DNA of 15,158 nt from Nitrososphaeraceae archaeon (GTDB taxonomy: Archaea > Thermoproteota > Nitrososphaeria > Nitrososphaerales > Nitrososphaeraceae): NCBI GenBank assembly GCA_025922715.1, contig JAICHH010000028.1:1-15158 (forward strand). The letters are read 5' to 3'. The translations under genes and the position numbers were made by a program. This document shows, piece after piece, positions 1 through 5,907 of the stretch. A model generated the notes under the pieces. That model was given only the letters and a program-made list of their open reading frames with translations. It was not told the origin of the DNA and did no database searches. The number at the start of each line of letters is the position of its first letter. Position 1 is the first letter of the stretch.

Positions 1-430
1 CACCAATAACCTGAAATGTAAGACGTCCTCCAAAATAAGGAACCATAACATTATCTCCCTTTATTATAGGTACACTCTCAAGTGCATCAGCAAGATAACG
101 TTCGTCTATTGGAGGAATAGCTTCAAGCGGAGCTACTATTGCTTTTTCAGCAGGAACTGCTTTGATCTTTCTAATAAAAATTGTATCACCAATTGCAATT
201 CCAGAATTATTTCTAACAAGACCATCAATCCTTATAATACCTTTTCCCTCGTCTGAAGGATAAAGAGGTAAACATTTTGCAGTGGTTCTACGTTTTCCTC
301 TAATTTCAACAACATCACCAGTAGAAACGGCCAAAGAATCCATGGTATCATAATCAATTCGTGCTATGCCCCTACCAACATCACGAGTATAAGCTTCCAG
401 TACTTTTAGTGAAATACTATTCTGGCTCAA
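1..430 (-). CDS. CDC48/VAT-type AAA+ ATPase, N-terminal part only (3' end beyond window)
   Basis: About 143 residues are visible, read leftwards, and the frame runs off position 1 without a stop. They match the substrate- and cofactor-binding N-domain of archaeal VAT/CDC48: a double-psi barrel half beginning SISLKVLEAYTRDVGRGIAR, with the landmarks CLPLYPSDEGKGIIRIDG and VRNNSGIAIGD, then the start of the second N-subdomain (KAVPAEKAIVAP). The two AAA+ ATPase modules should lie outside the window. Family members are hexameric unfoldases that feed substrates to the proteasome or remodel complexes. I chose the TTG at 430 because MSQNSISLKVLEAY is how I remember related proteins beginning. An in-frame GTG at 457 would add nine residues (MILELTYII), and a TATA-like stretch at 479-488 is placed for a leaderless transcript starting there, so the start is unsettled. 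The gene is divergent from the L2 gene. Identity is firm to family level. Confidence 0.9.
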   Translation of the reverse strand, partial: MSQNSISLKVLEAYTRDVGRGIARIDYDTMDSLAVSTGDVVEIRGKRRTTAKCLPLYPSDEGKGIIRIDGLVRNNSGIAIGDTIFIRKIKAVPAEKAIVAPLEAIPPIDERYLADALESVPIIKGDNVMVPYFGGRLTFQVIG

Positions 431-478
431 TATTATATATGTCAATTCTAAAATCACATAATAATCTTTGGTTAAATT

Positions 479-488
479 AATAAAAAAA
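479..488 (-). promoter_or_regulatory. Possible TATA box for the CDC48 gene
   Basis: Read on the minus strand this is TTTTTATTA-like, centred about 27 bases upstream of the GTG at 457 and about 54 upstream of the TTG at 430. Archaeal TATA boxes centre 26-27 bases before the transcription start, so this element would give either a leaderless GTG start or a leader of about 27 bases for the TTG. The surrounding DNA is very AT-rich, which weakens the call. Confidence 0.35.
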
Positions 489-584
489 TCAGATAGACAT
501 ACCCATCTAATAGTATAATTAATGATCAAGCTAAAAATTTGTAATATGCAATATAGTAATCTAATATTAATATTGATTTTTTTC

Positions 585-593
585 TTTTTAAAA
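585..593 (+). promoter_or_regulatory. Possible TATA box for the L2 gene
   Basis: TTTTTAAAA lies about 52 bases before the TTG start of L2 at 641. Normal archaeal spacing puts transcription start near 615 and a leader of about 26 bases. No Shine-Dalgarno-like purine run precedes the TTG. The rest of the divergent gap (431-640) shows only AT-rich sequence and no other gene. Confidence 0.35.
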
Positions 594-640
594 CACAAAA
601 GTTAAAATCACCTAATTGAAACGATTACTATAGAATTATT

Positions 641-1375
641 TTGGGTAAACGAACGCTAGTACGTCGAAGAGGAAGAGGAGGAAAGCAGTTCAGGGCTATT
701 ACAGTAGGAAAGATATTACCTGCTAGATATCCTAACTTTAAATTAGAAGAACAACATGAAGGAAAAATTGTAGACATAATACATGAAAGAGGAAGAGACG
801 CTCCTTTAGCTAAAGTAGAATTTGATAATAATAATATATCTTATATTCCAGCACCAGAAGGTACTTCTGTAGGCAGCATAATTAAAACAGGGGTTGGTAC
901 TCCTGCAACTTCAAAAAATATTTTATCATTAGAATCAATTCCTGATGGAACTTTAATTTGTAATATAGAAAAAAATGCAGGAGATGGAGGAAAATTAATT
1001 AAAGCTGCTGGATCATCAGCTATAGTTTTTTCACATTCTTCTGAAGGTGTAACTGTAAAATTACCTTCAGGAAAATTTTTACTTATTAATCAAAAATGTC
1101 GTGCAATGATAGGAGCTATTGCAGGTGCTGGAAGAAAAGAAAAACCCTTTTTGAAAGCTGGAAATAAGTCAATTTATATGAAATCTAGAGGTAAATTATA
1201 TCCACATGTAAGAGGAATTGCACAAGCAGCTGTATATCATCCACACGGTGGAGGAAGACATCAACATATAGGACGTCAATCATCAGTAGGTAGGACTACA
1301 CCTCCAGGAAGAAAAGTAGGAAATATTGCTCCTAGAAAGACTGGAAGAGGTAGACTAAAGGATCGTAGATAGGTA
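641..1375 (+). CDS. rpl2: Large ribosomal subunit protein uL2 (L2)
   Basis: The 243-residue product has the usual archaeal length for L2, which sits at the peptidyl-transferase centre and helps subunit joining. Seen in the sequence: a basic N-terminus (GKRTLVRRRGRGGKQFR), the core stretch IVDIIHERGRDAPLAKV (43-59), GVTVKLPSGKF (136-146), and the conserved loop HPHGGGRHQH (200-209) holding the histidine equivalent to E. coli His229. A basic C-terminus ends RKTGRGRLKDRR. The residues before the loop are QAAVY rather than the MNPVD familiar in bacteria; from memory other Thaumarchaeota have a similar form, so this is probably a lineage trait. The start codon is TTG, giving MGKR as expected of the family. 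The gene stands alone, divergent from CDC48 and convergent with argF, rather than beside L23 and S19 as in the classical S10 cluster. The stop is TAG at 1370-1372; the listed end may be taken as 1372. Confidence 0.96.
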
Positions 1376-1382
1376 GCAGCAC

Positions 1383-1400
1383 CATTTTTTATATTTATTT
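1383..1400 (+). terminator. T-rich stretch after L2
   Basis: A run of six T followed by more T-rich sequence begins about ten bases after the L2 stop codon, in the 127-base convergent gap between L2 and argF. Archaeal RNA polymerase commonly stops at T-rich tracts without a hairpin. No clear stem-loop is seen, so this is a positional inference. Confidence 0.35.
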
Positions 1401-1499
1401 TAGGAACAAATTAAATTTTTTTATATATAGACTTTAAGATTAAAGACCAAGAAAAGAACAACTTCTAATAATAACGACCAACTACATACATAAGATCAT

Positions 1500-2435
1500 T
1501 TATCTCATCAACAAATATAATAGCGCTTTCTGAACATGAAGTCTATTTTCAGCTTCTTTCCAAATGACGGATGATTTTCCATCAATCACATCAGAAGTAA
1601 CCTCTTGATCTCGTTTTGCAGGAAGACAATGCATAAAGATTACATCATCTTTTGCATGTTTCATAAGTTCAGAATTAACCTGATATTTAGGTATAAATAT
1701 ATCCTCACGAATTATTTTTTCATCATCTTTCCCTAAAGAGACAAATGTATCAGTTACTACTATATCTGCGTCTTGTACTGCACTTATAGGCTCATTTGTT
1801 ACTATAATTCTAGAACCAGTTTTTACTGCTTCTCTTTTCGATATTTTGACTATCCATTCTGGGGGTTCATATCCTGAAGGACAGGCTGCAGTAATATTTA
1901 TTCCTGTTTTAGCACAACCAATTAAAAGATCATTACATACATTAAATCCATCTCCTATCCAAGCAAGATTTAATCCATTAAATCTTTTTTTATATTCTCG
2001 AATTGTTAAAAGATCAGCCAAGATTTGACAAGGATGAAAAAGATCGGATAATCCATTAATAATAGGTATAGACGAGTATTTAGATAATTTTTCTAAATCG
2101 CTATGATCATAAACTCTCGCCATTAAACAATCCAAATATAATGACAATGTCCTTGCTGTATCTTCTATTGATTCTCCTTTTGATAATTGCAAATCATTTG
2201 TTCCCAGAAAGATAGCATGACCACCCAGTTGAAACATACCTGTTTCAAAACTAACTCTAGTACGTGTAGATGGTTTTTGAAAAACCATTCCTAACGTTCT
2301 ACCTTCAAGTAATTTTCTAGATGTTTCTGTGTTCATTTCTTTTTTAAGATTAGTTGCAAAATCCAGTATCGAGATAATTTCGTTTAGGTCCAAGTCTTGT
2401 AAGCTAAGAATATGTTTATTCTTTAAGGAGTTCAT
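1500..2435 (-). CDS. argF: Ornithine carbamoyltransferase
   Basis: This 311-residue cytosolic enzyme joins carbamoyl phosphate and ornithine to make citrulline in arginine synthesis. Carbamoyl-phosphate-binding motifs are STRTR (56-60) and HPCQ (134-137); the domain-linking WIGDGFNVCN (159-168) and the ornithine-side HCLPAKR (269-275) follow. HCLP with DGxN separates it from aspartate carbamoyltransferase. The ornithine-binding SMG loop is read here as SLG within VTDTFVSLGKDDE (227-239), a conservative Met-to-Leu change. The C-terminal helix ENRLHVQKALL is typical. The ATG at 2435 lies inside the last codons of ftsY, so the genes overlap by 20 bases in different frames. No Shine-Dalgarno site precedes it, which suggests translational coupling. 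No other arginine gene is in view, so it appears to ride on the ftsY transcript. Product confidence is high. Confidence 0.96.
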   Translation of the reverse strand: MNSLKNKHILSLQDLDLNEIISILDFATNLKKEMNTETSRKLLEGRTLGMVFQKPSTRTRVSFETGMFQLGGHAIFLGTNDLQLSKGESIEDTARTLSLYLDCLMARVYDHSDLEKLSKYSSIPIINGLSDLFHPCQILADLLTIREYKKRFNGLNLAWIGDGFNVCNDLLIGCAKTGINITAACPSGYEPPEWIVKISKREAVKTGSRIIVTNEPISAVQDADIVVTDTFVSLGKDDEKIIREDIFIPKYQVNSELMKHAKDDVIFMHCLPAKRDQEVTSDVIDGKSSVIWKEAENRLHVQKALLYLLMR

Positions 2436-3990
2436 CTAAATCATCGTCTGAAAGATACTTAACTTCATTTTTGTCTTTATTTTTGTTTTTCTCGGATATT
2501 TCACTCTTGTTTATAGTATTGTCTTGGTTCTTGTCTGAATTGGGTTTACCTTGATTATTTTGTTTATTTTTTTGATCAGTTGTTGATGAAACTTTATCGC
2601 TATTTACTTGGGATTTTCGTTTACCAAATAATGAAGAAAAGAAACCTTTTTTCTTTTCATCTTTGTTTTCTGCTATTTCTTTGGTAACAAAATGTTTTAC
2701 ACTATCATTATCATTCTTAGATGGATAGGATTTACCAAGAAGAATTTCAGAATCTTCTTTTTTTTCAGTCATCTTTTCAGATTTACCAAATTGTGATTCA
2801 TTTTCTAAATCAATAATATTATTATTTCTTACGTCATCAACTTTTTTCTCTTCTTCTTTTACTTCAACTTTAGATATTACAATATCATTATTATGTAGGT
2901 TATTACTAATAATAGGATCTAAATTGGAAGAAGAAGGTTTATTTTGATATAATTCTTCAATATTATGAATAGGTTCGTTATTAGAGATATTTTTGGGTGG
3001 GATATCTGGTAACTTTTCATTATTTCGACTTTCATTTATAATATTAGAACTATAGTTATTTGTAATTTCTTCTGAAATTTGAGAACCAAACAATGATTCT
3101 ATGAAAGTGTTAAGATCAAATGGAATTATATCATCATAGTTTTGACCTACTCCAAGATAAATAATAGGTTTAGAAGTGAGATATGTAATTGAAATGATAG
3201 ATCCTCCCTTTGCATCAGCATCTGTTTTTGTTAAAATTGACGCATCAAATTTAGTATAGGCAAAGAATTCTTTTGCTTGATATATTGCATCATTTCCTGC
3301 CAAAGAATCTCCTATAAAAATTTTTAAGTCTGGTTTAACAACCTGAACAATTTTACTAATTTCATCCATGAGATTTTTTGCAGTTTGCATTCTTCCAGCA
3401 GTATCAATTAAAATTGCATCTATTCTGTGCTTTTTTCCATATTCAACTGCATCTCTTGCAACTGCAGATGGATCCGCTCCATATCTTTGATGAATCATTT
3501 TCAGTGATAATCTTCTAGCATGTTCACCCAATTGTTCGATAGCACCTGCTCTATGAGTATCACTTGCTGCTAATACAACAGACAACCCATTTTTATGTAG
3601 AAGATTAGCAACTTTGGCTACAGTAGTGGTTTTTCCAGTTCCATTAATTCCTAGAAAAACTACTACAAATGGGTCCCCTTTATTTTCTTTTTTGGAATTA
3701 ATTTCCTTAACTAAATCGAGAGTCCCTGATTTAGTAAGAATTTCATAAATAGATTTTTGGACATGGAATTGAATTAATTCTTCTGGTGTTTTATCTTTTT
3801 CAACAGAGAGACCCAATAATTTATTTTTCAAACTAGAGGAGATATCATCTATAACTTCCTGGGCTACATCACTTTCTAGCAATGCAATTTCAAGATCAAA
3901 TAGAGTATTTTCAAGGTCTTTTTCAGAAATTTCTTTTTTACTAATATCAGAAATAATATTTGAAAAAGCTTTTTTTAATTTATCAAACAT
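2416..3990 (-). CDS. ftsY: FtsY, signal recognition particle receptor GTPase, with long C-terminal extension
   Basis: FtsY docks ribosome-SRP complexes at the membrane through mutual GTPase activation. Residues 1-95 form the helical N domain (ISEKDLENTLFDLEIALLES). The G domain shows GINGTGKTTT (114-123, P-loop), DTHRAGA (144-150), DTAGR (196-200), TKTDADAKGG (254-263) and the closing GVGQNYDDIIPFD (280-292). The NG core ends near residue 302, where archaeal FtsY normally stops. This protein continues for about 222 residues rich in Asn, Lys, Ser, Glu and Asp, without visible repeats. Embedded in it is KKKGFFSSLFGKRKS (446-460), a basic-hydrophobic segment like the membrane-targeting helix of bacterial FtsY, and it ends in the acidic YLSDDDLDELLKE. 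Bacterial FtsY carries such an acidic A domain at the N-terminus; here it is C-terminal. The gene follows prefoldin alpha by 71 bases, has its own TATA-like element, and overlaps argF. Identity is certain; the tail's role is inference. Confidence 0.97.
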   Translation of the reverse strand: MFDKLKKAFSNIISDISKKEISEKDLENTLFDLEIALLESDVAQEVIDDISSSLKNKLLGLSVEKDKTPEELIQFHVQKSIYEILTKSGTLDLVKEINSKKENKGDPFVVVFLGINGTGKTTTVAKVANLLHKNGLSVVLAASDTHRAGAIEQLGEHARRLSLKMIHQRYGADPSAVARDAVEYGKKHRIDAILIDTAGRMQTAKNLMDEISKIVQVVKPDLKIFIGDSLAGNDAIYQAKEFFAYTKFDASILTKTDADAKGGSIISITYLTSKPIIYLGVGQNYDDIIPFDLNTFIESLFGSQISEEITNNYSSNIINESRNNEKLPDIPPKNISNNEPIHNIEELYQNKPSSSNLDPIISNNLHNNDIVISKVEVKEEEKKVDDVRNNNIIDLENESQFGKSEKMTEKKEDSEILLGKSYPSKNDNDSVKHFVTKEIAENKDEKKKGFFSSLFGKRKSQVNSDKVSSTTDQKNKQNNQGKPNSDKNQDNTINKSEISEKNKNKDKNEVKYLSDDDLDELLKE

Positions 3991-4011
3991 ATATACTCAT
4001 ACACAAAAAAT

Positions 4012-4019
4012 AATTTAAA
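4012..4019 (-). promoter_or_regulatory. TATA box of ftsY, leaderless spacing
   Basis: On the minus strand the element reads TTTAAATT. Its centre is about 25 bases upstream of the ftsY ATG at 3990, the distance expected between an archaeal TATA box and the transcription start. That would make the ftsY mRNA leaderless or nearly so, and lets ftsY-argF be transcribed independently of prefoldin. Confidence 0.5.
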
Positions 4020-4061
4020 TCGCAGTGTATTATGTTTTCTTTTTTGCATTTATTAAATATA

Positions 4062-4526
4062 TTATGAAGTTTGTTGCAACATAGAATTTACTTGATGTTG
4101 GATCTGTTCAAGTTGAGAAGTTATTTGTTTTTTCTGTTCTCTTAATTGATTTAAGCCAATCTCAAATTCCTTGATTCTTGACTCTATATAGTGTAGAGTA
4201 TCTTGATGTGTTTTTTCTATTGTAACTCCTGCACCAATATTAACCAATAATTTATCAATTGAAGGAATATTTGTTTTTAAATATACTCCCACTCCAATTG
4301 GCATTAATGCTTCATTCTCTTTATCTAGAGGAATATTTTGGAGAGCATATGAGGCAAGACGAGCTTCTTCAATTAATTTTGTAACTGTAGCTTCTCTTTC
4401 TAATACTTCATTAAGATAAAGTTCTAGTGTTCTGGAATGCTGAACAAGCTCATTGACTCTTTGTTCAATTGCTGATTTATTCGTATTAGCTTTATTGCTC
4501 ATCTGTATTGAATTATTTAAATCCAT
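4062..4526 (-). CDS. pfdA: Prefoldin alpha subunit
   Basis: Prefoldin is a hexameric (alpha2-beta4) cytosolic holdase that passes unfolded proteins to the group II chaperonin. The product has the alpha-subunit plan: an N-terminal coiled-coil helix (about 16-65, with EQRVNELVQHSRTLELYLNE), two beta hairpins between about 74 and 104 (MPIGVGVYLK and LLVNIGAGVTIEK) and a C-terminal coiled coil (about 104-150, rich in Gln and Glu). The frame opens at ATG 4526 (154 aa). A second in-frame ATG at 4502 (codon 9, MSNKANTNKS) gives 146 aa, closer to the family norm, and lies about 27 bases from a TATA-like GTTATAAA, so it is a serious alternative. The 5' region is a 20-bp tandem duplication that repeats the ATG out of frame. 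Prefoldin alpha next to ftsY is a recurrent archaeal arrangement. Confidence 0.93.
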   Translation of the reverse strand: MDLNNSIQMSNKANTNKSAIEQRVNELVQHSRTLELYLNEVLEREATVTKLIEEARLASYALQNIPLDKENEALMPIGVGVYLKTNIPSIDKLLVNIGAGVTIEKTHQDTLHYIESRIKEFEIGLNQLREQKKQITSQLEQIQHQVNSMLQQTS

Positions 4527-4556
4527 TTATAACTTTTTAAATCCATTTATAACTTT
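4516..4556 (-). repeat. 20-bp tandem duplication over the prefoldin promoter and start
   Basis: Period-20 repeat: 4516-4536 and 4536-4556 are identical over 21 positions. Read on the minus strand each copy holds GTTATAAATGG, so both a TATA-like GTTATAAA and an ATG are doubled. The upstream ATG (4546) is out of frame with the gene and opens a nine-codon frame (MDLKSYKWI) whose stop lies four bases past the second ATG. The TATA-like centres fall about 24 bases from ATG 4526 and about 27 bases from ATG 4502. Confidence 0.95.
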
Positions 4557-4603
4557 GACTCAAAAGGAAAAAGATAAAAATATTGGAATTTTTCAAATGA
4601 TAG

Positions 4604-5629
4604 CTAAAGAGTAGAGATTTTCATCAATTCAGCGATTTTTACCTCCATTCCATATCGATCTTGATTATTTTTCATATGATGATATATTCTAAGTAAATCA
4701 AAAGAGTTTTTTACAAGATTAAAAGTACCTGTAATTTTCATCAAAATAAACTTGAAAACTAATGGATATATACTAAAATGTTTAAGGACTTGCTCTCTAT
4801 ATTTTTTAAAATTATTCAAATTATTTATAAAGAGATCAGCGCAAATTGTTGAAGGGATTATGCCTTCACCCAGTAATGGATAAACTGTACCAATCGATTC
4901 TCCAACTCCTATAGACTTTTTACCATCGTAAAATGGTTCGGATTTCGATGGTGGACTAATTCTTACAGGTCTCCCATTTTTTTTAATTATTTCACATTTG
5001 TATTTCTTTAGAAAGTTTTCAACAAAAAGATTGTGATTTTTTCTTGTAAAATCACCAGCACCTATATGTGCATATCCATTTCCTAATGGAAAATACCAGA
5101 AATAGCCAGACATAGAAGGAAATCCTTTAAGATAAAAATCATCATAGGGAACATTATTATTATCATATTTGACTTTATATTGAACACAAGGTACCCACAT
5201 TTCGTAGTCAAGTTTAGGGAGATAATTCCTGTGAAAACCAGTAGAATCTATAATTAGATCAAAGTCAGCTTCTAAATTTTCCTTTTTTGGTGCTTTTCCA
5301 TATTTAATTTCTGTTCCTTTTATCATATCTTGAATAAGTTTTAATTTATCATAACTAACCATACCTTTTAATCCGATATCAATATGCTTGCTTTCACCAA
5401 GGTCTACGCTCATATTTTTACCATCATGTAAGATATAGTTATCAAAATCTAGGCTACATTTTTTTGTATAGTCTACCATAACATTTTTGCTGGTCGCCCA
5501 AGCGCAAACTGCATCATGTTCTTCTTCTTTCATTCTTTCAAATCCAACTACATGAATATCATGATTATTACTAAGTTGATTCATTAAATATGCTCCTGCA
5601 ACCCCAATTCCCACCACAGCAATTTTCAT
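4604..5629 (-). CDS. Geranylgeranyl reductase family FAD-dependent oxidoreductase
   Basis: This flavoprotein family hydrogenates isoprenoid double bonds, in archaea chiefly on the chains of membrane ether lipids and also on quinone side chains. With the ATG at 5629 the product has 341 residues. Seen: an FAD-binding AVVGIGVAGAYL near the N-terminus (GxGxxG at about 7-12), CAWATS (about 42-47), the second dinucleotide-fold motif DSTGFHR (about 128-134), the family signature GYFWYFPLGNGYAHIGAGD (about 175-193) and VGESIGTVYPLLGEGI (about 242-257), where the flavin-contacting GD motif of the family reads GE. A basic, weakly hydrophobic C-terminus may touch the membrane. A TTG at 5650 would add seven residues, but it lies too close to the TATA-like region (5650-5665), which fits a leaderless transcript from 5629. 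The exact substrate cannot be told from sequence; archaeal genomes usually carry several paralogues. Confidence 0.85.
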   Translation of the reverse strand: MKIAVVGIGVAGAYLMNQLSNNHDIHVVGFERMKEEEHDAVCAWATSKNVMVDYTKKCSLDFDNYILHDGKNMSVDLGESKHIDIGLKGMVSYDKLKLIQDMIKGTEIKYGKAPKKENLEADFDLIIDSTGFHRNYLPKLDYEMWVPCVQYKVKYDNNNVPYDDFYLKGFPSMSGYFWYFPLGNGYAHIGAGDFTRKNHNLFVENFLKKYKCEIIKKNGRPVRISPPSKSEPFYDGKKSIGVGESIGTVYPLLGEGIIPSTICADLFINNLNNFKKYREQVLKHFSIYPLVFKFILMKITGTFNLVKNSFDLLRIYHHMKNNQDRYGMEVKIAELMKISTL

Positions 5630-5649
5630 TGATACAATATTACCGTCCA

Positions 5650-5665
5650 AAAATAAAAATATATT
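5650..5665. promoter_or_regulatory. Shared bidirectional TATA-like element
   Basis: The AT-only stretch reads AAAAATAAAAATATATT on the plus strand. Its centre is about 28 bases from the reductase ATG (5629, minus) and about 31-34 bases from the GTG at 5692 on the plus strand, so one element could serve both divergent genes at leaderless or short-leader spacing. The call rests on spacing and composition only. Confidence 0.4.
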
Positions 5666-5709
5666 GCGAAAAAACTAAACATGTACCACTAGTGAAAAAG
5701 AAAAAAGAA

Positions 5710-5907
5710 ATGCCAGGTCCTGCAAGGGCAGGTATAGCTATTTTGGTATTAGGAGCGATACTTCTCGGTATAGGATACTATCAAGATAGAGGAGCACTTT
5801 CTTTATATGGATTAATAATGTCAATATGCGGGTTTAGCTTGTATATGATTTCATCGATTTATATTTCAAGAAAAAGTAGTAAAGCGAAAGGATCTTATTC
5901 TAAATAG
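5710..5907 (+). CDS. Small two-helix membrane protein of unknown function
   Basis: I do not recognise this 65-residue protein beyond its shape. It begins MPGPARAG, then a glycine-rich hydrophobic helix (about 8-25, AGIAILVLGAILLGIGYY), a short polar loop YQDRGALS, and a second hydrophobic helix (about 32-52, LYGLIMSICGFSLYMISSIY), ending in a basic tail (SRKSSKAKGSYSK). The two-helix hairpin with a basic C-terminus suggests an integral membrane protein with the tail in the cytosol. An in-frame GTG at 5692 would prefix MKKKKE; the ATG is preferred because the GPARAG start is clean, though the TATA spacing also allows the GTG. The gene diverges from the reductase and its last 13 bases overlap the 3' end of leuS on the other strand. 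The coherent membrane-protein composition argues that it is real. Confidence 0.65.
   Translation: MPGPARAGIAILVLGAILLGIGYYQDRGALSLYGLIMSICGFSLYMISSIYISRKSSKAKGSYSK

Noticed and set aside
1846..2028. Plus-strand frame opposite argF
   Set aside because: Lies wholly within the well-supported argF gene on the other strand and has no recognisable content.
1500..2435. Reading the carbamoyltransferase as aspartate or acetylornithine carbamoyltransferase
   Set aside because: The combination of STRTR, DGxN and HCLPAKR is that of ornithine carbamoyltransferase, and the length is right for it.
5590..5709. Longer N-terminus for the small membrane protein, opening inside the reductase gene
   Set aside because: It would read 40 extra residues antisense to the reductase start and across the shared promoter; the membrane protein has a sensible start at 5710.
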